From CALOBA01 sp942491465 (GTDB lineage: Bacteria > Pseudomonadota > Gammaproteobacteria > Chromatiales > Chromatiaceae), in the NCBI GenBank assembly GCA_942491465.1, contig CALOBA010000018.1, positions 1 through 64,000 on the forward strand: a stretch of 64,000 nt of DNA. The letters are read 5' to 3'. A program made the translations under genes and the position numbers. This document shows, piece after piece, positions 17,905-26,312 of this stretch. The notes under the pieces were generated by a model that searched no databases, was not told where the DNA came from, and worked only from the letters and a program-made list of their open reading frames with translations. The stretch's first letter is position 1, and every line of letters starts with the position of its first letter.

Positions 17905-18195
17905 ATGCACTGTCTGCCAATCCCCGACGACGCCTTCGCCGCCCTCAAGCTCCCCCCGGACCGCGCCGAAGATGAGCTGCGCCGAGAATTTGCGGTCTTT
18001 CTGGTCCGGGAGGGTTTGCTCGATCCCGCGCAGGCACGGGCCGTCGCCAATATGGATCGCGTTGCCTTCCATTCGCTCCTTGCCCAACGCAAAGTCGCCT
18101 GGGGCGGCTCGCCGCAGGATGCCCTGGACGACATGCGCGCCGCGCGCACGGCGATTGGCCCAAGTCCCCAGTCTCGGTCTTCGTCTTCCAATTGA
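17905..18195 (+). CDS. UPF0175-family antitoxin
   Basis: 96 residues from ATG 17905. PIPDDAFAALKLPPDRAEDE then LRREFAVFLVREGLLDPAQA and VAFHSLLAQRKVAWGGS fit UPF0175, small antitoxins paired with DUF3368 PIN toxins. Its TGA overlaps the TTG start of the following toxin, so the pair is one operon. Confidence 0.85.
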   Translation: MHCLPIPDDAFAALKLPPDRAEDELRREFAVFLVREGLLDPAQARAVANMDRVAFHSLLAQRKVAWGGSPQDALDDMRAARTAIGPSPQSRSSSSN

Positions 18196-18668
18196 TTGTC
18201 TGCAACACCACGCCGCTGTCGTGCCTCCTGAAGATCGGCAAGACCGAACTGCTTCGCGCGCTTTACGGGCAGATCACCGTCCCTCATGAAGTCGCCGTTG
18301 AGCTGGACCAAGCCGGTCCACTCCACGCGGGTTGGCGCAGGCAGCTCGACTTCCTGCAAGTCGCCGAAACCCGCGCCGATGATCCGGTGCTGCGTCTGTT
18401 GCTCAACGAACTCGACGCTGGAGAGGCGGCAGCAATTGCCCTGGCGCAAGAACACGGCAGCGACCTGCTGATCATCGATGACATGGCCGGACGCCGACTC
18501 GCCCGCAAACTTGGATTGCGGATAACCGGAACCGTCGGCGTTGTGCTGGCCGCCGCGGACGCGGGCTTGGCTGATGCCCCGTTGGAACTGCTTGAGGAAC
18601 TCCGCGCTAAAGGCGGCCTTTGGCTCTCCGACCATTTCCTGGACCAGCTCCGCGGCCTGCTTGGTTAG
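18192..18668 (+). CDS. DUF3368 PIN-domain toxin
   Basis: 158 residues from TTG 18192. VCNTTPLSCLLKIGKTELLR gives the N-terminal strand (N in place of the usual first Asp), LDAGEAAAIALAQEHGSDLL the central acidic motif and IDDMAGRRLARKLGLRITGT the C-terminal acidic motif of DUF3368 PIN RNases. The first catalytic acid appears as Asn5, which may lower activity. Translationally coupled to the UPF0175 antitoxin. Confidence 0.85.
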   Translation: MIVCNTTPLSCLLKIGKTELLRALYGQITVPHEVAVELDQAGPLHAGWRRQLDFLQVAETRADDPVLRLLLNELDAGEAAAIALAQEHGSDLLIIDDMAGRRLARKLGLRITGTVGVVLAAADAGLADAPLELLEELRAKGGLWLSDHFLDQLRGLLG

Positions 18669-18738
18669 GCGCCTTGACCCGCAACGGTGAAACGCGGCAG
18701 CGGTTACGCTAGCGACTACGGCATCTCCGGGTACTCGC

Positions 18739-18876
18739 GTGCCTGTGACCGCTCTGTTCGAGAATCTTGAAGACGGCGCTCAAGTCGGCGAGTTCGTCCA
18801 ATGGTTCCCGGACGTGACGCTGGAACAAGCCCGCGCCGTGCTGGAGCATGCAGCGCGCTCCCTGGAAGCAGCTTAG
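18739..18876 (+). pseudogene. DUF433-family antitoxin, N-terminally truncated
   Basis: 45 codons from GTG 18739. VPVTALFENLEDGAQVGEFV then QWFPDVTLEQARAVLEHAA is the C-terminal two-thirds of a DUF433 helix-turn-helix antitoxin. The usual first ~30 residues are missing or garbled (GISGYSR just upstream instead of a GTR motif). Partner of the DUF5615 remnant downstream. Confidence 0.65.
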
Positions 18877-18892
18877 CCATCCTGCTCCCGGC

Positions 18893-19213
18893 GTGCGTAT
18901 CCTGTTCGATCAAGGCATCCCCGCACCGCTGTGCCGTCACCTGGCCGATCACGCCGTCGAAACCGCCTCGGAGCTGGGGTGGGCGACCTTGACTGATTCG
19001 AGAGATGCTCGATCAGGCGGAGGCGAGCGGTATCGATCTGTTCATCACGACGGACCGCAACCTGAAGCACCAGCAGGTACCGCGGGCCGTGCGCTGGCTA
19101 TCCTCGTGTTGTCCACGACGAGCTGGCCGCGCATCCGGCAGCAAGCGCCGGCCGTCGCGCAGGCCGTCGATGCCATGGCGACCGGAGCGTATCGGGAACT
19201 CGAGATTATATAG
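18893..19213 (+). pseudogene. DUF5615 PIN-like toxin, frameshifted
   Basis: Three frames each hold part of one protein: RILFDQGIPAPLCRHLADHA (18893-18990), DQAEASGIDLFITTDRNLKH (19008-19070) and AILVLSTTSWPRIRQQAPAV to the stop at 19213. At least two indels break the frame. DUF433-DUF5615 is a known TA pairing; as read it is dead. Confidence 0.75.
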
Positions 19214-20750
19214 TTCAGTCACGCCTCCACGACTGCTCATCGATTTCGGGCGCACATGCCAGGGACAGGCCGCGGTTCCCGCAAACCGACGGCTCGTCCG
19301 ACTCGGCGGCAAGCGGCTTTGCACAGGACGCCGGGAGAAAGGGGGGGGGGGAAAAGGGAGGGGGGGGGGGGGGGGGGTGAGAGATCTCGTTTTTTGTCTA
19401 CTATGACTGACAGCGAATGCGTGGAGAGAGAGGGAAATGATAGGGGAGGAAGAGGCCTGGCCATCCCCGTCGAGCGGCGCGCACGTACGAGAGGCTGATA
19501 CGGCTGCATAGGCGTTGCGCGGTCCGATGCCGAGGGTGGGGGATGAGGAGGGTGGAGGATGGTGGGCATGTGATAGGAGAGAGGGGTGGGGGTTGGTGGG
19601 GGGGGGTTGAGGGAACGATTGTGGATGAGGTGGGGAGTTGGGCGGTGAGGTTCCACTCGGAGCGGGTCTGGGGCGATGTCTGCTGGTTCGGCGGTGGCCA
19701 AAGCGTGGATGGTTGAAGTGCCGACATCCTGAGTGGAAGGAGGATGGGTGAGGAAGGTTGGTGTGGATGAGGATGGATAGTGGAGGGTGAGTGTGTAATG
19801 GGAGGGGGGTGTTGGGGTTTTTGTGGTTGTTGAGTGGGATTTGAGGAGGGGAGGGGGGTTGGTTGGTATCGTCGCCCGGCGCGACGACGCGTTCGACCTG
19901 CGCGCGCGGATCGCGTTGATCAATGCCTGGTAGCGGTTGGGATGTGGATGTGATAGATATATGAGATAGGGTGATGGTGAGGGTGAGGAGATGAGGGGGA
20001 GCGGTGTATTGTGATGTGTTGTGGTGGGGATGGTAGAGTCTGTGGGAGGCAAACGAGATGTGATAGGTGTAAGCGGGCAAGTGATGGGGATGGTGGCGGT
20101 GTTTCCGTTGGTGTGTTTGGGGAGGTGGGGTGACGAGGACGAGATGTTGGGGTTCTTGCTCCCACGCGGGCTGCCGAGTTTTGGATCGTGGTCGTGGGTT
20201 GTTGGAGGGTTGCGGGAGTAGGCTGGCGGACGAGGGGTTGGTTGTTGAGTGCTCGGATCACCGCCGCCGCGCGCGGTCTCGGAGGTGGGAGGTTTTCGGT
20301 GGTCGTTGGGTGCATGTGTTCGAGGCGCGGCGGATGGGGTAGCGGCGTGTTCGGGGACATGAAGTGTGCAAGGCGGGGGGTGGGGATAGGCCGCGGCGTG
20401 GTGAGCTTCGTTTTGAGCGTGGGAAATTCGAGCCGTTCGATGCGGTACGATAGGCGCAGAGAGACGAGGGGCCGCACCCAGGCGCGGGGGTGCGGGTCTA
20501 ACTGGGGGGGAGCGGGGGGGGGTTGGGTGGTGGAGGGGGAGGAAGTATGTAGACGTTGCGATGTATATGGATGAGGGCGGGGGGGAGGAGGTTGCACGTT
20601 GAGTCTTCGCGAGAGCGTAAGGCTTGGGGTTCGCGGTGTATGACCCGAGGCGTTCGGGAGCGCATCTCTTTGCGTTAGGAGGGTTTTGCTTCAGGTTGCG
20701 TTGTTCGTGCTCGTAGGCGCTGCGGAGTTCGTTTCTTGCCTTGAGCGCTC
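19214..20750. other. 1.5-kb gene-free, G-skewed low-complexity DNA
   Basis: Contains a poly-G run (19338-19376) and long stretches over-rich in G and T on the plus strand (19540-19900, 19960-20110, 20280-20600), with short islands of normal composition (19866-19925, 20400-20490). Reading frames give proline/threonine-rich text with no domain. Probably degraded or erroneous sequence; no feature can be supported. Confidence 0.6.
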
Positions 20751-23249
20751 CTATCGTCCGTTTGCGCTGCTTCGTTCAGCCACCTCCGTCCTTGCCCACC
20801 AATCAACAGCGCCCCAAAACGCCTGAGTCAGCTCGCAACGCTCCTTGCCCGACAGCGGCGCGTCGTTTCGCAGGAGCATGACGCTGGTGCCTTCGGCGTG
20901 TCCACGCTGCCAGCCATTGGCCAGAACCTTGAAGGACCTCGGCGTTTCGATCCGCTCCGGCGGCAGTACCGTCAGCCAAGCGGCCGGGTCGTCCGGCTTC
21001 ACCGCGATCACCTGCTGGCCGGCTTCGATCCGGTCTCCCGCTTTCCAGTCCTGCGCCAGGTCCAGGACCACCGGGCAGCGGTCCCGGTCGGCCAGGATCG
21101 AGCGACGGGGGATTGCTTCGTCGTCGCCCGGCTCGCGCAGGTCCACGTCCAGCCGCAGCTCATAGAAGAACTCCGGCGTAATCTGCCACCCAAACAGCGG
21201 CTGCTCCTCCAGCGGCACGAAGCGGAATGCCGGGTTGGGGCTGAACTTGCGGACGAAGAAGGGATCCTGGTCGTAGTTGGCCTTGCGGACGAAGAAGGGG
21301 TCGGGCTCGGTGCTGAGGCGGATCAGCGCGAGGCCGGGGTAGGCGGGGTGCTCGCGGATGGCTTCCTGGACCTGGATCGGGTCGTTGGGGTTGTCTTCCA
21401 TGGGCCGCAGGTAGCGGCGGGCCTCGTCGGCCAGCAGCAGCGGGCGGACGTGGAATTGCTCGCGGAGGTCGGCGCTCTGGCCCTCGCTGGTCTGCCGGGT
21501 GTTGGACTTGCCGCCGCCCGTGGTGTCGGTCTCGCCGGTGGTCTCGGAGCGGTTCTGTGTCTCGGTCTCGCTGCTGCCCTGCTGGCTGGACCATTGCTCG
21601 CCGTCGGCGGTGCCGCGCTGGGTGCTGCGGGTGCGCTTGTAGGCGGTGCCGCGCTGGAAGGGCTCGAAGAACAGGTGCGGGCCGTAGTTGCGCCCGGCGC
21701 TGGTGCCGTCGCTGCTGCCGTAGGTGCTGGTCTTGCTGCCGCCTTGGGTCTCGCCGCGGGTGGTGCCCTTGGCGGTCGCGGTGCCGCTGGTGTTGGAGAG
21801 GCTGTTGGTGTGGCTGTAGCTCTCCGTCAGGGTCTCGCCGGTGGAGGTGCCGCGGGTGGCGGTGACGCCGCGGGCGTACAGGGTGACCTGGGTCTGGCCG
21901 AGGGACTCTTCGAGGTACCTGGCGGTTTCGTCGGCGGATGCGCCGAACCAGATCTGGGTGCCGGCGGCGGCGATGAACTTCTCCCAGGCCTCGCCGTAGA
22001 GCTCCTTGAGGTCGCCCAAGCGCTGCACCGCGAGCATCAGCTTGACGCCGGCGCCGGCGATGGCGTTCGCGGCCTTGGCGATGCTGTCCATCTCGCCCAG
22101 GTTGGCGAACTCGTCGATGCAGAAGAGCACGCGCTGGCCGCTCTTGCCGAGGCCCTGGCGCTCGGTCATGGCGTCGATGAAGAGCTCGGTCATCGCGCGC
22201 AGCCACGGGCGCATGCTGTCGTAGTCGCGCTCCTGAACGCAGAGGAAGACGCTGATGCGGGCGTCCTTGAGGTCTTCGACGCGGAAGGTGCGGGGATAGG
22301 TTGGTTGGCCGTCGGCGCCGTCGCCCGAGTCGCCGGCGGCGACGGTGGCGCGCATGCCCTGGCCTTGCAGGAAGCGGAGCTGGCTGGTCGCGGCGTTGCG
22401 CACGCTCTCGTAACCCTCGCGGTGGCCGCGGCGGTATTCGAGCAGGTCGTTGGCGGTGAGCGCGATCTCGCCGTGGCAGGCGCTGTTGGCGCCCATCTGG
22501 CGCAGCAGCAGGTCGGTGGCGTTGGCGAGGACGGGCTCCTTGCCGGCGGCCTTGGCCTCCTGGATGCGGTGGGCGTTGACGCGCTCGGCGAGCGGGCGGT
22601 GGCCTTCCATGATCAGCCGGCGGACGGTGAGCAGGTCGCGGGTCAGGCCGTAGTCCTCGATCTCAGTGCTCGGTGCGGTGATGACGTGGCGGATGACGGC
22701 GGTGACCAGCTCCCGACCGCGCTTGTCCCAGACGGCGGCGTCGCCCTGGTTGATCTCGCAGATGGCGTCGGCGACGCGGCTGGTCTTCTCCACCAGCCTG
22801 GGGTCATCCGGGCGCAGTGCGGCGAGCGGGTTGAAGTGGGCGCGGAATCGGTCGAGTTCCGGCGGCAGGTCGATGCCGCTCGGGTCGAGGATGTAGACCT
22901 CCTGACCCAGGCCCTCGCAGTGTTCGTTGCCGGGACCCCGGCGGGCAGCGGCGGTGACCACGGCCTCGCCCTTGGGGTCGATGGCGATGAGCGATCCGGG
23001 CCAGAGCACCTGGTTGTTGACCAGGAAGGCGCGGCCCTTGCCCGAGCGGGTCTCAGCGCAAAGGAAGACGTGCCGGTTGTCCTCGTAGCCGATGGCGCGC
23101 TCCGGGTCGTGAGGGCAGCGGCCGAGCCAGATGGCGCCCTCGCGGTAGGCGTAGCGCTCCGCGATATATTCGGGGTCGGCCCAGCGGGCGCGGCCGAGGG
23201 GGCCGCCGCTGTTGCCGTTGTTCGGGGGCATGGTGTCGTCGGGGTGCAT
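20751..23249 (-). CDS. VirD4/TraG-like coupling ATPase, orphan
   Basis: 832 residues. CAETRSGKGRAFL (about 64-76) is the modified Walker A of VirD4/TraG coupling proteins, SLIAIDPKGEAV follows, and VLFCIDEFANLGEMD (about 374-388) is Walker B with the TraG/TraM-recognition neighbourhood. A Ser/Thr/Gly-rich low-complexity stretch lies at about 462-592. Its C-terminal side has a duplicated PFFVRK motif. No N-terminal membrane helices are visible, unlike typical VirD4, and no relaxase or T4SS genes are nearby. Start could also be ATG 23231. Confidence 0.75.
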   Translation of the reverse strand: MHPDDTMPPNNGNSGGPLGRARWADPEYIAERYAYREGAIWLGRCPHDPERAIGYEDNRHVFLCAETRSGKGRAFLVNNQVLWPGSLIAIDPKGEAVVTAAARRGPGNEHCEGLGQEVYILDPSGIDLPPELDRFRAHFNPLAALRPDDPRLVEKTSRVADAICEINQGDAAVWDKRGRELVTAVIRHVITAPSTEIEDYGLTRDLLTVRRLIMEGHRPLAERVNAHRIQEAKAAGKEPVLANATDLLLRQMGANSACHGEIALTANDLLEYRRGHREGYESVRNAATSQLRFLQGQGMRATVAAGDSGDGADGQPTYPRTFRVEDLKDARISVFLCVQERDYDSMRPWLRAMTELFIDAMTERQGLGKSGQRVLFCIDEFANLGEMDSIAKAANAIAGAGVKLMLAVQRLGDLKELYGEAWEKFIAAAGTQIWFGASADETARYLEESLGQTQVTLYARGVTATRGTSTGETLTESYSHTNSLSNTSGTATAKGTTRGETQGGSKTSTYGSSDGTSAGRNYGPHLFFEPFQRGTAYKRTRSTQRGTADGEQWSSQQGSSETETQNRSETTGETDTTGGGKSNTRQTSEGQSADLREQFHVRPLLLADEARRYLRPMEDNPNDPIQVQEAIREHPAYPGLALIRLSTEPDPFFVRKANYDQDPFFVRKFSPNPAFRFVPLEEQPLFGWQITPEFFYELRLDVDLREPGDDEAIPRRSILADRDRCPVVLDLAQDWKAGDRIEAGQQVIAVKPDDPAAWLTVLPPERIETPRSFKVLANGWQRGHAEGTSVMLLRNDAPLSGKERCELTQAFWGAVDWWARTEVAERSSANGR

Positions 23250-23590
23250 GAGGATACGGCTTAGGTTGTGCTCGGGAGAATTTTGGCACAGCCGTGCGGG
23301 AGTCGGAATGGCTTGCGTGCGCTGGGGACGAGATTCAGCGCGGGAAAACCGGGACGTACCACGGATTCCGTGCGGTCGGAGACGGATAGGCCAGGCTGCT
23401 TGCTCTCGCGCATCGGGAGGGGGGGGGGTGGGGGGGGGGGGGGGGGGGCGCGGTCATTCGCGGCGACAAAGACCGCGGCATTCAACGAGAAACCGCCCTT
23501 CTCCCGCTTGTGTTTGGGTGTCAAGTCCCGGCTGATGATGGGGCCGACCCGGCAGCCGCCGACGTTCGGCGATGTGCTTCGAGACTCGCC
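23250..23590. other. Intergenic: dispersed repeat and poly-G run
   Basis: 23343-23385 carries gggacgtaccacggattccg, the repeat also at 17731 and 32032. 23418-23448 is nearly all G. No gene seen. Confidence 0.7.
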
Positions 23591-23959
23591 TCAAGCATCG
23601 GATGCACCCGGTGCAGACGTCGCAAGCCAGTTCGCCAGTCGGTTGCAGATTCCGGCCAAGCGCGTGGCAGACAAGCGCCCCAAGGCCCCTTCAATACGAT
23701 CGGAAGCCACAACCGCCAAGCGCGTGACCCTTACAACGCTGGCGGTCTTGAGACCGGTTGCGGCGAAATCGGCATCACGCTCAAGCACGATCTCATCGAT
23801 GCCGCGAACTGCTTGGTGCAGACGGCTGGAGATCATACTGACCAGCCAGTCGTCGTAGGGACCGGGGAGTGGAGCGAGCACCAGCGCCGGACGCAGCTTC
23901 GCGCCCCGCGCATCGGCGTAGGGGAAGCGAAGCAGGACGATCTGGCCCGCCTCGATCAA
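23591..23959 (-). CDS. PemK/MazF-family toxin
   Basis: 122 residues. GQIVLLRFPYADARGAKLRP then ALVLAPLPGPYDDWLVSMIS is the MazF/PemK SH3-like barrel start, with the conserved Arg-Pro of the active region. The C-terminus is longer than in typical MazF and helical. Overlaps its antitoxin by 4 bp (ATGA). Likely an mRNA endonuclease. Confidence 0.82.
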   Translation of the reverse strand: MIEAGQIVLLRFPYADARGAKLRPALVLAPLPGPYDDWLVSMISSRLHQAVRGIDEIVLERDADFAATGLKTASVVRVTRLAVVASDRIEGALGRLSATRLAGICNRLANWLATSAPGASDA

Positions 23960-24183
23960 CGGAAGCGTTCCTTCAAGTCATCGAGGCCGTAGAGCTCCGG
24001 CTCATCCTGCATGTCGCCGAGCGCGCCTGCCAGCGACAACTCGGACCACTCCCGGCATTCGACCGCATCGGAGTCGCCAGGAGGAACTCGGGCGATCAAA
24101 AATTCGGTGAAGTCGAGGACTTCGCGCCTCGCGGCAGGCGGGAGCATTTTCAAGCCCTGAATGATGGCTTCTTCGGTGGTCAT
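23956..24183 (-). CDS. DUF2281-type antitoxin of the PemK pair
   Basis: 75 residues from ATG 24183. MTTEEAIIQGLKMLPPAARR then EVLDFTEFLIAR is a DUF2281 helical antitoxin start, and the C-terminus is acidic (LYGLDDLKERFR). Translationally coupled to the toxin downstream. Confidence 0.78.
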   Translation of the reverse strand: MTTEEAIIQGLKMLPPAARREVLDFTEFLIARVPPGDSDAVECREWSELSLAGALGDMQDEPELYGLDDLKERFR

Positions 24184-24227
24184 GGCAGCCTCAAACACGC
24201 AGCAATCCGGACGGGCAAACAGGATAC

Positions 24228-25208
24228 GTGGTCGCTTATTCGAGGCGCAACATCGGCGTACGCGCGAACGCCAAGCGCCATACCGAAATCACCCCGACCA
24301 TGCTCAACGTCTACGAGGCCAGCCTCTTTGAGCGGCTCTGCGGCGACCGGGTGCTCAGCGACGACCTGGCCATGGCGCCCGAGGCGAGAAGTCTGCTGGT
24401 ACATGCCGACGATCTGGTCGCGCCCGTGGTGCTGGACATCCCCGAGCGCCAGCCCTTTGATGCGGTGGAGCAATTGGTCTTCGAGGGCCTCGGCGGCGAC
24501 GAGCTCGCCACCCTGGAGGGTGCCGCCAGCTACCCGGAGCGCCCGACGCGGGTGGCCTTCCTCACCGCGCTGGAGACGATCCCCGATGCAGCGGACAGCT
24601 ACGGCCAGCGCCTGCGCGCCATCCTGGTGCCGCCGTCGGACGGCGACTACCGCTTCTGGGTGGCGGGGGACGACCATGCCTCGCTGCGGTTGTCCGCCGA
24701 CGACGGCGCCGAGGGGTTGGTGGAGATCGCCAGCGTGGCCGAGTGGACCCAGCGCTACCAGTGGGATCGGGACGCCGCCCAGCAGTCGGCACCCATCCGG
24801 CTTGAGGCCGGCAAGCGCTACCTGATCGAGGTCCTGCACAAGGAGGGCGATGGCGGCGACCACGTCGCCGTGGCCTGGTCCGGCCCCGGCATGGCGCGCA
24901 CCGTCATCGGCGCCGGTGTGCTGGAGCCCGCCCCGCTGAGCGTCGACGCCGACGCCTCGGTGACGGCCATCAAGCGCAACATCGCGTACCTGCACGAGCG
25001 CCTGCTCGGCGAGCGCCTGGACCCGGCGGATGCGGAGATCGAGCGTACCTACCAGCTGTTCAAGGCGGTCTACGAGAACGACGAGCCGGCCGACCCGGCC
25101 CTGTCCGAGCCCTACTGCGAGAACCGCAACGGCTCGACCCCGGGCCGCCGTGCCTGGAACGCCGTGCTCACCTACCTGACCAGCGACTTCAACTACCTCA
25201 ACGACTGA
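24228..25208 (+). CDS. PA14-domain protein, copy A (probably 5' truncated)
   Basis: 326 codons from GTG 24228. SYGQRLRAILVPPSDGDYRF, ASLRLSADDGAEG and IRLEAGKRYLIEVLHKEG to VAVAWSGPG are the strands of a PA14 beta-barrel (about residues 120-230), a carbohydrate/surface-binding module. The C-terminal ~90 residues (ending LTYLTSDFNYLND) are unassigned. No signal peptide, although its operon partners are Tat-exported, suggesting the true N-terminus was lost at the boundary with the TA locus. Fifty bp ahead of the DUF1501 gene. Confidence 0.65.
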   Translation: MVAYSRRNIGVRANAKRHTEITPTMLNVYEASLFERLCGDRVLSDDLAMAPEARSLLVHADDLVAPVVLDIPERQPFDAVEQLVFEGLGGDELATLEGAASYPERPTRVAFLTALETIPDAADSYGQRLRAILVPPSDGDYRFWVAGDDHASLRLSADDGAEGLVEIASVAEWTQRYQWDRDAAQQSAPIRLEAGKRYLIEVLHKEGDGGDHVAVAWSGPGMARTVIGAGVLEPAPLSVDADASVTAIKRNIAYLHERLLGERLDPADAEIERTYQLFKAVYENDEPADPALSEPYCENRNGSTPGRRAWNAVLTYLTSDFNYLND

Positions 25209-25258
25209 TGCGCCCTCGGCCGCGGCCCCGTGCCGCGGCCAGCGCCGGAGAGATCACC

Positions 25259-26157
25259 ATGAAACGCCGCGACTTCCTCCGCCTTGCCGGCACCGCCGGC
25301 CTCGCCACCGCGCTGCCGGGGCTGGCCATGCGCCCGGCCTTTGCCGAAACTCAGGCCGAGCCCTTCGGCGGCCTAGCCCTGATCACCATCTTCGCCGGCG
25401 GCGGCTGGGACCACAGTTCCTTCGCCGACCCGCGCGAGAATACGGCCATCAACCACTGGGCCTTTGATGCCCCGGCCGGCACCGCCGGAAACCTGCGCAA
25501 TGCGCCCATCGCCGAGTCGAGGAGCTCTATCGCGCCCGCACCGACCGCGGCCTGCTCGAGCGCCTGGTCGATGTGGTGCCCGAGTCCCTGGACAACGTCG
25601 ATTTGGCCGGCGACGGCCACAGCCGCGTCTCCAACCTGCACCGCTTCCTGATCGCCATCCAGGCCGGGCTGTGCGTGACGGCGAATCTGCGCACCGGCCA
25701 CAACTACGACTCCCACGGCAACCACGACGCCAACCACGACAGCGGCGCGCGGCACCTGACCCGGCTCCTGGACTACCTCTGGACCAAGGCCGAGGCGCTC
25801 GGCATCAGCGACCGCCTGGTGGTGCATGTCAGCTCCGACGTCGGTCGCACCCCCTGGTACAACGGCAACGACGGCAAGGAGCATTGGTCCAACGGCAGCG
25901 CCTGGATCATGATGGCCAACCAGCCCTGGACCGACCGCACGGTGGGCCTCAGCGGCCCCGCCCACCAGAAGCTCAACATCGACCCGGTGACCCTGCAGGA
26001 ATCCGCCACCGGCGAGCGCCTGCGCACCGCCCACGTCCAGGTCGCCCTGCGGCGCATCCTCGGGCTCGACCAGACCCCGCTGGCCCAGCAATACGCCCTC
26101 GACGTCCCCGAGATCGACCTGCTCAACCCCGCCCACCAGAGCGGGGTGCCGGTGTAG
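25259..26157 (+). pseudogene. DUF1501 protein, copy A, deleted and frameshifted
   Basis: Starts MKRRDFLRLAGTAGLATALP (twin-arginine signal) and matches 34595-35899 closely. A 394-bp deletion (junction at about 25516/25522) removes the middle of the gene and shifts the frame. The C-terminal part continues in another frame (VPESLDNVDLAGDGHSR to the stop at 26157). Nonfunctional copy of the gene at 34595. Confidence 0.88.
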
Positions 26158-26164
26158 CCAGCCG

Positions 26165-26280
26165 CGCCTCGCTCCCACGCTCCAGCGTGGGAGCAAGGGC
26201 GGACGCTCCAGCGTCCCGTCGGCGCACACAGGACGCCGGAGCGTCCGCCACCGGTTCCCACGCCGGAGCGTGGGAACCAG
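26165..26280. repeat. Palindromic REP-like cluster
   Basis: Several inverted words (ctcccacgctccagcgtggg; ggacgctccagcgtcc; ttcccacgccggagcgtggg). The same words occur at 7692-8709 and 36181-36200. Hairpins between the DUF1501 copy and the flavoprotein gene could act as attenuators or terminators. Confidence 0.75.
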
Positions 26281-26312
26281 CAAACACACGCCCCCCACCC
26301 GGAGCAACCCAA

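Noticed and set aside
20898..23264. A 788-codon plus-strand frame opposite the VirD4-like gene
   Set aside because: Composition is repetitive (VGLADEEGVGLG type) and shows no domain, whereas the minus strand has Walker motifs.
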